Source of the DNA: DATNPH01 sp036703315
GTDB lineage: Bacteria > Cyanobacteriota > Cyanobacteriia > Cyanobacteriales > Coleofasciculaceae
Reading direction: 5' to 3'
DNA: 10,879 bases
NCBI GenBank assembly: GCA_036703315.1
Contig: DATNPH010000099.1
Coordinates: 1 to 10,879 of the forward strand
Shown one piece after another: positions 5,853-10,879 of this stretch. Position 1 is the stretch's first letter; each line of letters starts with the position of its first letter. Below the pieces are notes generated by a model that was not told the DNA's origin, made no database searches, and saw only the letters and a program-made list of their open reading frames with translations. Made by a program: the position numbers and the translations under genes.

Positions 5853-6042
5853 TCAAACGACCAGCGTCAAATTGAGCAATTCGTGCCGTTGTTTGAGCTT
5901 TTCCCCCACACTAGGGCGTGTCTGCAAAGTCCTAAATAAACGGTAGGGGCGAAGCATTCGGACAGAAATACTAGAGTTTGAGCTAGAAATTGTTGCCCGA
6001 ATGCTTCGCCCTTAAATGAGTTTGCGGACAGACCCTAGTCAT
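5853..6042 (-). pseudogene. Relic of a third XRE gene (cassette copy C), split by a MITE
   Basis: With the insertion 5914-6035 and one TA removed, the minus strand reads ATG ACT AGT GTG GGG GAA AAG and so on, giving MTSVGEKLKQRHELLNLTLV and one more valine before TGA (5855-5853). This matches the start of XRE copy B (MASLGEKLKQRRESLNLT). Homology continues about 15 bp upstream of the ATG (TTAGTGTCTTA). After the NLT triplet, similarity is lost and the rest of the gene is gone. It lies directly downstream of copy B, so the cassette family has been through at least three copies in this 3.5-kb stretch. Confidence 0.75.
5914..6035. mobile_element. 122-bp MITE-like element with TA target duplication
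   Basis: The ends GGGCGTGTCTGCAAA and TTTGCGGACAGACCC are imperfect inverted repeats (12 of 15 pair). They are flanked by TA on both sides (5912-5913 and 6036-6037; CTAG on both sides is equally possible). Inside lies a second, perfect 15-bp inverted repeat, GGGCGAAGCATTCGG and CCGAATGCTTCGCCC. There is no room for a transposase. The terminal sequence and TA target recall IS5/IS630-type elements of cyanobacteria, so a full element elsewhere probably mobilised it. The interrupted target is recognisable as an XRE gene, which confirms a real insertion. Confidence 0.75.
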
Positions 6043-6143
6043 TAGTGTCTTATTCCTGAATCAGGCGATTTCCTTCGGGATAGCTGACGCTCGTTCCTCG
6101 CTACCGCTTCACGCATCTTGACCCTGACTCGCATTTTGCAGAA

Positions 6144-6356
6144 TTATCCATCCTGCCAGTCTGCCAGATCATCTACTGTGAACTTCAGAAGGTCACATAA
6201 CGCTTTCATCTGTTTTGGGTAGAGCTTAGGGATATGTCTGTCAGCTTCCCAGTTTTGCACAGTGATTATAGTTACACCCACTTCCTCAGCAACTCTCCGC
6301 TGCGTTAAGTTGAGCGATTCTCGTCGTTGTTTGAGCTTTTCCCCCAAACTAGCCAT
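6144..6356 (-). CDS. XRE-family HTH transcriptional regulator, cassette copy B
   Basis: This 70-residue single-domain Cro/C1-type protein reads MASLGEKLKQRRESLNLTQR, then RVAEEVGVTIITVQNWEADR, then HIPKLYPKQMKALCDLLKFT and VDDLADWQDG. The recognition helix is around IITVQNWE, unlike ESTVINWE in copy A. The frame stays open upstream to 6464, but that stretch is the promoter and leader hairpin of the divergent gene and has no counterpart in copy A. The start is therefore the ATG at 6356, which gives almost the same length as copy A (71). It is likely a dimeric repressor of its own gene and of the 74-residue gene B through the palindrome at 6381-6402. The relic at 5853-6042 is closer to this copy than to copy A in the preserved part. 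Confidence 0.87.
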   Translation of the reverse strand: MASLGEKLKQRRESLNLTQRRVAEEVGVTIITVQNWEADRHIPKLYPKQMKALCDLLKFTVDDLADWQDG

Positions 6357-6380
6357 TAGTGTCTTAATCCCAAGGTTTAA

Positions 6381-6418
6381 TTTACTAAGTTGACTTAGTA
6401 AAGGGTTACGCCTAATAT
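6381..6418 (+). promoter_or_regulatory. Operator palindrome and sigma70 promoter of 74-aa gene B
   Basis: TTTACTAAG (6381-6389) and CTTAGTAAA (6394-6402) are perfect 9-bp arms around TTGA. The palindrome contains the -35 box TTGACT (6390-6395), followed after 17 bp by TAATAT (6413-6418). A dimeric XRE repressor bound to the palindrome would cover the -35 box. It lies 25 bp upstream of the XRE start, so it can also control the regulator's own promoter. This is the clearest regulatory site in the window. Confidence 0.65.
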
Positions 6419-6444
6419 GAAGGCATGACTTCACAAGGTCAGAA

Positions 6445-6483
6445 AGCCAGTGCCTCCGGGCCACGAACCTATCAGCACTGGCT
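6445..6483 (+). promoter_or_regulatory. Leader stem-loop upstream of 74-aa gene B
   Basis: AGCCAGTGC (6445-6453) pairs with GCACTGGCT (6475-6483) across a 21-nt loop. It sits in the predicted leader between the start near 6425 and the ribosome binding site GGAG at 6502. It is the counterpart of 3809-3842, with one compensatory pair change and an unrelated loop. Confidence 0.6.
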
Positions 6484-6516
6484 CTGACTCCAATTCACAA
6501 TGGAGACAAGTTCATT

Positions 6517-6741
6517 ATGCCTTACAGAGAACGCCTTAACTCTTGGGTGCTGGTTCGCCTGCTTCCCAATATGCAACAGGTAACTGTTGGTCAGTACCGC
6601 AATCGTTCCGATGCCGACGGTCATCTAGAGATTATTCGTCGCTTGATGCCTAACGCTGAATTTGTGGTGATGTTCAACCCTGACTTACCACAGCCGAAGC
6701 AAGGTGATATTTGCCCTAGAACAAGAACATCTGGTCGCTAA
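6517..6741 (+). CDS. Conserved 74-aa protein of unknown function, cassette copy B
   Basis: It is identical to the product of 3875-4099 at 66 of 74 positions. The substitutions are P9S, R21Q, Q38E, M57L, L58P, A63G, T65I and R66C, so the strand-helix-strand core hardly changes and half of the changes fall in the tail. Start and ribosome binding site (GGAG, 11-nt spacing) are the same. The gene has a better promoter than copy A, TTGACT-17-TAATAT, overlapped by the palindromic operator. Its downstream partner is reduced to a fragment (6880-6993), so if the 74- and 132-residue proteins work together, this copy now stands alone or relies on copy A. Function unknown. Confidence 0.75.
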   Translation: MPYRERLNSWVLVRLLPNMQQVTVGQYRNRSDADGHLEIIRRLMPNAEFVVMFNPDLPQPKQGDICPRTRTSGR

Positions 6742-6763
6742 TCCTGAAAGAACCCCTCCCCAG

Positions 6764-6786
6764 CCCTCCCCTTACTAAGGGGAGGG
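6764..6786 (+). terminator. 10-bp perfect stem with 3-nt loop after 74-aa gene B
   Basis: CCCTCCCCTT (6764-6773), loop ACT, AAGGGGAGGG (6777-6786). It has the same stem and position as 4122-4144, with one loop change. No T-run follows, so it may be a repeat or an mRNA 3' stabiliser rather than a terminator. Confidence 0.5.
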
Positions 6787-6879
6787 AGCCAGATTCTTCT
6801 TCCTCCCTGATTCATGGGGGATTGAGCCGGAGATGAGAGTGAGGAGGTCATCTATTGATTCTTGCAGAAGGTCTAATCG

Positions 6880-6993
6880 CGCCTCCCATTCCTGGAAAAA
6901 ATATGGTTGAACTGTCAAGAAGCTATTCCTAAGGGTAGCGATATGTTTTCACTTCCACAAAGCGCTGTGCTGTATGCATCGTATAATGCATAG
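6880..6993 (+). pseudogene. 3' remnant of the 132-aa gene (cassette copy B)
   Basis: The frame reads RLPFLEKIWLNCQEAIPKGS, then DMFSLPQSAVLYASYNA and TAG (6991-6993). It aligns with ILPFLEKIRSKCLESILKE and then SRDVVSLPICS at the end of the 132-residue protein. An in-frame TAA at 6874-6876 lies just upstream and no start codon precedes the conserved part, so it is a 5'-deleted fragment. The junction follows GAAGGTCTAATC, which in copy A is 4231-4242. Confidence 0.7.
6973..6992. repeat. Short inverted repeat TATGCAT / ATGCATA
   Basis: TATGCAT (6973-6979) and ATGCATA (6986-6992) are perfect 7-bp arms with a 6-nt spacer, 125 bp before the Hsp70-like gene and overlapping the end of the gene remnant. 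It could be an operator or chance. The rest of 6994-7117 holds a fragment of the CCCCCTTATCTCCCCTT type of intergenic repeat and the ribosome binding site of the next gene. Confidence 0.3.
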
Positions 6994-7117
6994 CTTACAA
7001 AACGGGAGTTGGGAGGCTCGAAACTTCAAGCTAATAACGGCAGATCCCCCTTATCTCCCCTTAAAGAGAGAACCACTCGGAAAGTTAGACATGGCATGAT
7101 TAGGGGAAAGAAAGAGT

Positions 7118-9040
7118 ATGCAGATTTTAGAAACAATTGGCTTCGATCTGGGGCACGGTGAAACAGCTGTGGCTAAAGCGAGGGTAGAGAGCATTGAACC
7201 TCCAGAGATGCTTGAAATTAATAACAAGAAGGTTCAAATCACAGCTCTTGGCTGGCATCCCGAGCTGGGCTATCTTGTGGGAGAACAAGCATTAATCCAA
7301 TCTGGCGTTACTCAGCTCAAAATCTCGTTTAAGCAAAAACCAAACAACGATCCAAATTACAGGAAGACAATCTGCAATTTTCTGGAAACTTACTACCACC
7401 TTTTGAAAGACAGCAAGCAGATTGAAGCCGGAGAGACTAGCCAATTTTACGTTGGGTGTCCTTCTGGATGGTCAGTGAGCGATCGCGAGGAGTACCAAAA
7501 GCTACTGAAGGAAACTGGTATTCCACTACTGAGTGTTGTACCGGAATCACGAGCGGCTTTCATGCAAGCCAAGGAAGCCGGTAAGCTTGACTATGACAAA
7601 CTCAAATCCTCGGTATTGATTGTCGATATTGGCTCTTCGACTACAGATTTTACCCTAGTCAAGAGCTTGCATGAGATACCGATCGATTTCGGGAGTAACG
7701 CTTTGGGAGCATCCCTCATCGACAAGGCGATTTTCGTCCGGACTTTGGCAAACCACGAAGATAAGGCGTTACTCGAACAAGTGTTTGAGGACTATCCGCA
7801 TCACCAAGCGCGTTGTGAACTTGCCTGTCGTAAAGCGAAGGAAGATTACTTTTCTAACGAACAGCTATACAGCCATCCGCAATCCTTTGCACGCGGGTTC
7901 GAGTCGATCAACGAACAAATTTACTTTATACCTCAAGTTAATAGAGCGATCGCAAAGGAAATCTTAAACCAGCCCTTGCCCGAACTGGGCGACAAGACTT
8001 GGATTGAGTGTTTCCGAGAGGCAGTGAGTGAGGCGAAGGACAAGCTTGACCAACAAGGCCTGGTGCCGAAGGTTGTGCTGATGACTGGCGGTGCATCACG
8101 CATGAAGTTTACGCGTGAGATTTGCGAGGAGATTTTCCCGGAACCGGAAACTCAGGTTCGCCCTGACCCGGAACCGGAACGATGTATTGCACTAGGTCTA
8201 GCGAGGGTAGGACGCTGGGATCTGCGGGCGTCTGCATTTAAAGAAGAACTCAACAAACTGTTCGACTCCAGGAAACTCAACGATCTGATCGAGAGACATA
8301 TCCCAGAGTTAATCGAACTGTTGACCAAGCCGCTATCAGAAAGTTTGATTGAAAATGCAGTCAAACCAAGCCTGAAAAATTGGCAAAGCAACAAAATACG
8401 CACTTTAGCTGACCTGGAAAGCTCGATGAAAGGGCAGGCAGAGCAATGGATTAAAAGCGATCGCGCTCAGCAGATTATCAAAAATAAATCTGTCAGTTGG
8501 TTTAATAGCAAAATCCAACCCGACTTGGCTCAAGAAACCGACCCGATTTGTCGAAAGTTCCAGATCCCCAGAAGCAGCTTGAGGTTTGAGGAGGGTATCG
8601 ACCCGGGTGTAGTAAACGCCGACCTCTCGATTGGAGACGCTATCCTTGCCGATACAGTGGCGTTTATCATCAATGTCGTGATTGGTGGGGGCACGATCGG
8701 CAGCATCATCGCTCTGATCCTAACCGGGCACTTGACCTGGCCTATCGTGCTAATTTATGGTGTCTCGGTTCTTGCCGCAGGAGTGGAGCTAACTCGAAGC
8801 AAAGTTCAACAGGCAATTAAGGAAAAAGTAGATATCCCCAGTTGGACTCGTTCTAGTTTTTTGAACGACAGCAAGATCGACGATATCTGCCAGAGGATAA
8901 AACCAGAGTTAGAGGAAGTTCTCAACAAACAACTGACAGAGAATCGGCAGGCTTTTGACGAACTGATTGCAAAAGTTGGGCAAGAGTTGAAAAAAGCCCT
9001 AAATACCAAGGCGGAAGAGGCAGTAATTCTTATTCAATAG
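7118..9040 (+). CDS. Hsp70/actin-like ATPase with C-terminal membrane hairpin
   Basis: This 640-residue protein has an N-terminal actin/Hsp70-type ATPase domain (about 5-370). Phosphate-1 is GFDLGHGE at 8-15, phosphate-2 is LIVDIGSSTTDF at 167-178, and the adenosine loop is VVLMTGGASRM at 319-329. There is no DnaK-like beta-sandwich substrate-binding domain. Instead, residues 375-490 are helical and charged, residues 511-536 and 541-557 form two hydrophobic segments in a tight hairpin (glycine-rich VVIGGGTIGSII), and 560-637 is again amphipathic helix. This suggests membrane attachment with both ends cytoplasmic. The ATG at 7118 follows AGGGGAAAG (7102-7110) at good spacing. No DnaJ, GrpE or other partner is adjacent; the gene appears to stand alone, before tRNA-Pro. 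The ATPase family is clear but the client and role are unknown. A stress or conflict role is possible by analogy with other accessory Hsp70-like proteins. Confidence 0.82.
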   Translation: MQILETIGFDLGHGETAVAKARVESIEPPEMLEINNKKVQITALGWHPELGYLVGEQALIQSGVTQLKISFKQKPNNDPNYRKTICNFLETYYHLLKDSKQIEAGETSQFYVGCPSGWSVSDREEYQKLLKETGIPLLSVVPESRAAFMQAKEAGKLDYDKLKSSVLIVDIGSSTTDFTLVKSLHEIPIDFGSNALGASLIDKAIFVRTLANHEDKALLEQVFEDYPHHQARCELACRKAKEDYFSNEQLYSHPQSFARGFESINEQIYFIPQVNRAIAKEILNQPLPELGDKTWIECFREAVSEAKDKLDQQGLVPKVVLMTGGASRMKFTREICEEIFPEPETQVRPDPEPERCIALGLARVGRWDLRASAFKEELNKLFDSRKLNDLIERHIPELIELLTKPLSESLIENAVKPSLKNWQSNKIRTLADLESSMKGQAEQWIKSDRAQQIIKNKSVSWFNSKIQPDLAQETDPICRKFQIPRSSLRFEEGIDPGVVNADLSIGDAILADTVAFIINVVIGGGTIGSIIALILTGHLTWPIVLIYGVSVLAAGVELTRSKVQQAIKEKVDIPSWTRSSFLNDSKIDDICQRIKPELEEVLNKQLTENRQAFDELIAKVGQELKKALNTKAEEAVILIQ

Positions 9041-9077
9041 GGGTGATAACAACTGCCAAAAAGGTAATCCTTGGATG

Positions 9078-9099
9078 CCGATTAACTTTCTTTAATCGG
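9078..9099. terminator. 8-bp hairpin overlapping the 3' end of tRNA-Pro
   Basis: CCGATTAA (9078-9085) and TTAATCGG (9092-9099) pair across 6 nt. On the plus strand it lies 37 bp after the Hsp70-like stop and could end that transcript. On the minus strand its first arm is the last three acceptor bases plus discriminator of the tRNA. There is no T-run directly after it on either strand, so a terminator role is tentative. Confidence 0.35.
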
Positions 9100-9169
9100 A
9101 GCGGCGGGATTTGAACCCACGACCCCCACTACCCCAAAGTGGTGCGCTACCAAGCTGCGCTACGCCCCG
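9096..9169 (-). tRNA. tRNA-Pro (anticodon GGG)
   Basis: The 74-nt cloverleaf folds fully. Acceptor CGGGGCG pairs with CGCTCCG (one G-U), D arm GCGC/GCGC with loop AGCTTGGTA, anticodon arm CCACT/AGTGG with loop TTGGGGT (anticodon GGG, reading CCC and CCU), and T arm GTGGG/CCCGC with loop TTCAAAT. The discriminator is A and CCA is not encoded. A possible promoter on the minus strand is TTGTTT-18-TATTCT ending at 9183, leaving a leader of only a few bases. It separates the accessory Hsp70-like gene from the conserved rpoZ neighbourhood. Confidence 0.95.
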
Positions 9170-9216
9170 GTAAACCTATACTAGAATACCATAACATCTG
9201 TAATTGAAACAATAAC

Positions 9217-9582
9217 CTAAAATACTTTCAGCAACTGAGCAGCTTGAACCAAACCCGGAACAGCTTGAGCAAGCCAGCTCCCCTCACAACGGCGTCCAGT
9301 GTTTAATATAAAGCGCAGTGTGTAAGCTGATGGATAACCCTCCACTTCCATCCAGAGCAAGTCACTTTCCGCTTCACAGGTAATTTTCTCCTCATCCATC
9401 AACTCGTTTGCCATCTGGCTCATTGTCTGAGCTAGCTGCCCCAACAAACGACAGAAATCATCTAACTCTGCCTCAGTTAGCTCGATCGCCCAGTCATCTG
9501 CGCCAACTAAACCGTGATAGTCAGTTGCTTCAGGGTTCCAGCCTAGACGCCAGCCGGGTCCATTTTTGACAAGACGTTCCAT
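9217..9582 (-). CDS. DUF1818 family protein
   Basis: This 121-residue protein matches the cyanobacterial (and plastid-lineage) DUF1818 pattern: GPGWRLGWNPEATDYHGLVG, then DDWAIELTEAELDDFCRLL, a helical middle (LGQLAQTMSQMANEL) and a C-terminal sheet region with WMEVEGYPSAYTLRFIL, then GRRCEGSWLAQAVPGLVQA. It is full length for the family, soluble, with no signal peptide and no catalytic motif I can name. Function is not known. The start at 9582 has only a weak ribosome binding site and is preceded by an exact 11-bp tandem duplication (ATGAACTCAAG, 9583-9604). It lies 33 bp from the 215-residue gene and is probably read from the same minus-strand operon as rpoZ. Confidence 0.8.
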   Translation of the reverse strand: MERLVKNGPGWRLGWNPEATDYHGLVGADDWAIELTEAELDDFCRLLGQLAQTMSQMANELMDEEKITCEAESDLLWMEVEGYPSAYTLRFILNTGRRCEGSWLAQAVPGLVQAAQLLKVF

Positions 9583-9615
9583 ATGAACTCAAGATGAACT
9601 CAAGTAACAGCTGCT

Positions 9616-10263
9616 TTAAGGCAACAGCAACTGAGCATCGCCAGGCTTAGGTAACGATGGTGTTGTGGTTCTGCGAGTAGGGGTTGTGGGTGGTGATTGG
9701 GATGCATCGGGTGTCGGTGCTGATGTCGGTTTTGGTGTTGATGTTGTGGCTCTATTGGCATTGAAAAGGCTCACCAAAACATTGACTAGAGCATCCCGTT
9801 GTGAACGATTCAGTTTTTGAATGACGGCGCGATCGCCCTCTATGGGATTTTTCTCTAAGGTGTTTCCACTCGGATACGTAGATTCTGACAGCAAGGCGTT
9901 GGCATCTATATACTCAGCCATTGTCAGCTTCCAATCAAAACGGTAGTTGGAAGGACGACTTTTCACATTTAGGTGATAACGAATTAATCGACTCACCAAC
10001 GTATCATCCGAATTTACCTGACCCGTTTCCTTACTGACATACTGGTTCTCTCTGGGGAAATCCGGTAAGCGTTCATAGACTTGCCGCGAAACCTCCTGGG
10101 GTCTGAGAATTTGGGCACTAGCAGGCTGTGTGCCGATAAATTTGAAAACACCTATATCTCGAACCTCTGCTTTCCAAAGAAATAGGAAAGTACCAGTCAC
10201 AGTCATGATCATTAAACGCTGGGTCAACCGCCCAGCGCTATCGTTTCGTATCACGTTGCTCAT
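9616..10263 (-). CDS. Exported or membrane-anchored Pro/Thr-rich protein of unknown function
   Basis: The 215-residue product has a basic start (MSNVIRNDSAGRLTQR), a hydrophobic stretch LMIMTVTGTFLFLW at about 17-30 and an ASA-Q site near residue 50, consistent with a long signal sequence or an anchor. The mature part (LRPQEVSRQVYERLPDFPRE, then LIRYHLNVKSRPSNYRFDWK and LTMAEYIDAN) looks like a compact domain seen in other cyanobacteria, ending at NRSQRDALVNVLVSLFNA. The last 45 residues are a low-complexity tail rich in Thr, Pro and Ser, typical of a flexible envelope linker. The stop is TAA at 9616. It follows rpoZ by 23 bp and is probably cotranscribed. A HIP1 site lies inside the gene near 9828. 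No function can be assigned. Confidence 0.7.
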   Translation of the reverse strand: MSNVIRNDSAGRLTQRLMIMTVTGTFLFLWKAEVRDIGVFKFIGTQPASAQILRPQEVSRQVYERLPDFPRENQYVSKETGQVNSDDTLVSRLIRYHLNVKSRPSNYRFDWKLTMAEYIDANALLSESTYPSGNTLEKNPIEGDRAVIQKLNRSQRDALVNVLVSLFNANRATTSTPKPTSAPTPDASQSPPTTPTRRTTTPSLPKPGDAQLLLP

Positions 10264-10286
10264 AAAGAACTATTTGTTAACTAACT

Positions 10287-10517
10287 CTAGTCTCCTATGA
10301 TTTCTGGTTGTGTCAGTTCATCAGACATCTCAATAATTGCCCGCAGCACCGGCTTCATCATTGGGTCATCAATATTTTCAAAGTCTTCATAGCGGCGGCG
10401 TTTAGCACGATTTGCCACTTGCACTGTAATCCGATAGCGATTGGAAGCTGCACTCACTAGCTCCTCTGCGCGGAGCATAATCTGGCTGGAATCAAACTGG
10501 TAACGCTTATGGAGCAT
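10287..10517 (-). CDS. rpoZ: DNA-directed RNA polymerase omega subunit
   Basis: The 76-residue protein (MLHKRYQFDSSQIMLRAEEL, then VSAASNRYRITVQVANRAKR and RRYEDFENIDDPMMKPVLRA) is the cyanobacterial form of omega. It has the conserved RAEELV-AASNRYRITVQVANRAKRR core that contacts the beta-prime subunit. Omega assists assembly of RNA polymerase and, in cyanobacteria, recruitment of the primary sigma factor. The length is normal for the phylum. The ATG at 10517 has no strong ribosome binding site (AACAAAAACTT precedes it). It is probably the first gene of the operon that continues into the 215-residue and DUF1818 genes. Confidence 0.92.
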   Translation of the reverse strand: MLHKRYQFDSSQIMLRAEELVSAASNRYRITVQVANRAKRRRYEDFENIDDPMMKPVLRAIIEMSDELTQPEIIGD

Positions 10518-10767
10518 AAGTTTTTGTTAGGGTTAGAGCGTGAGTCGTTAAGCAATTAGCTAGTGGCTAAAGGCACATTGCACAATCTAGTTTAACAAGA
10601 GTCAAGACTCACCGGAGCGAGACCAGCTAAGCGAGGAGTGGCTTGGAATCTACCTAGTTCTATAGGGGTATCCAGTCTTACATCTTGCACCTGATGTTCT
10701 CTGTCCCTTGTTGACCCCCCTCAATCCCCCCTTGACAAGGCAGGGCTGATTCGTTTTCCCGAAACCC
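10518..10767. other. Non-coding region upstream of rpoZ
   Basis: No supported gene. The minus strand should hold the rpoZ promoter; TTGACT (rc of 10602-10607) with nearby AT-rich hexamers is present but no pair has acceptable spacing. From about 10715 the sequence becomes CCCCCCTCAATCCCCCCTTGACAAGG, split here by a short CCTT/AAGG hairpin, which is a degenerate member of the C-rich cyanobacterial intergenic repeats. Confidence 0.4.
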
Positions 10768-10879
10768 GCCCGGAGTTTAAACTCCGGGCTAATAGCCAAA
10801 GTCGTCTTTAGACGACTCAAATAGTGATTTTCAGTCCTCTTGAGAGGACTTGATTCTATGAGACAGGGGTTTTAACCCC
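10768..10879. repeat. Array of four consecutive hairpins (runs off the window edge)
   Basis: Four palindromes follow each other. The first is a perfect 22-bp palindrome at 10768-10789 (arm GCCCGGAGTTT). The second is AGTCGTCTTTAGACGACT at 10800-10817. The third is AGTCCTCTTGAGAGGACT at 10833-10850. The fourth is GGGGTTTTAACCCC at 10866-10879, cut by the window end. Stems are 6 to 11 bp with 0-2 nt loops, and spacers are 10 to 16 nt. I recall arrays of this layout in many filamentous cyanobacteria with different stem sequences but the same order. No coding frame is present. Confidence 0.75.

Larger units (their letters stand above)
6144..6879. repeat. XRE/74-aa cassette, copy B (duplicated segment)
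   Basis: Second copy of the segment at 3492-4242, in the same orientation. The 3' flank ends at GAAGGTCTAATC and then jumps to sequence equivalent to about 4550 of copy A, so about 300 bp containing the start of the third gene have been deleted in this copy. Confidence 0.85.

Noticed and set aside
5446..5860. NtcA site for the HPP gene
   Set aside because: Each GTA in the region was checked and none is followed by TAC after 8 bp.
6357..6464. 36-codon N-terminal extension of XRE copy B
   Set aside because: It would translate through the operator palindrome and leader hairpin; copy A and the relic start at the equivalent of 6356.
8152..9009. Minus-strand frames inside the Hsp70-like gene
   Set aside because: They are antisense shadows of a long, motif-supported coding region.
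9096..10879. att-site copy of the tRNA-Pro 3' end within the window
   Set aside because: No second stretch like GGTTCAAATCCCGCC was found on either strand in this window.
10768..10879. CRISPR array
   Set aside because: The units are palindromes with different sequences, not a constant repeat with variable spacers.

Overview
The window looks like a cyanobacterial chromosome, probably from a large, repeat-rich filamentous genome. The HIP1 octamer GCGATCGC recurs (for example in the Hsp70-like gene, the 215-aa gene and a hairpin at 4681-4724). The RNA polymerase omega subunit, the DUF1818 protein and the HPP transporter are of cyanobacterial type, and the intergenic DNA carries hairpin repeats typical of that phylum. 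No taxon below phylum can be named from the sequence alone.

Left part (1-3312). The window opens inside a recQ helicase gene on the plus strand. Facing it is a minus-strand operon of three overlapping genes: a VapB/DUF2281-type antitoxin, a PemK/MazF-type toxin reduced by internal deletion to 56 codons, and a 714-residue DUF262-DUF1524 nuclease related to GmrSD enzymes, with an added C-terminal helix-turn-helix. The nuclease gene is visibly AT-rich and I saw no HIP1 site in it, which suits an acquired defence island.

Middle part (3490-6993). A three-gene cassette occurs as one full copy, one truncated copy and one relic. Each unit has a minus-strand XRE repressor, a divergent 74-residue protein of unknown function, and (complete only in copy A) a 132-residue protein. 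Copy A is 3492-4648. Copy B is 6144-6993 and has lost about 300 bp, leaving only the end of the third gene. Copy C (5853-6042) is the first 21 or so codons of an XRE gene split by a 122-bp MITE with a TA target duplication. Repressors and operators differ strongly between A and B, while the 74-residue protein and its 3' flank are almost unchanged. The leader of the 74-residue gene keeps a 9-bp stem that shows a compensatory base-pair change. An HPP-family transporter gene (possible nitrite transporter) lies between the copies.

Right part (7118-10879). A 640-residue Hsp70/actin-like ATPase lacks the usual substrate-binding domain and instead ends in a helical region with a membrane hairpin. 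It is followed by tRNA-Pro(GGG), then ordinary cyanobacterial genes on the minus strand: DUF1818, an exported Pro/Thr-rich protein and rpoZ. The window ends in a run of four near-perfect hairpins that continues past the edge. The tRNA roughly marks the border between the accessory-looking part and the conserved part.
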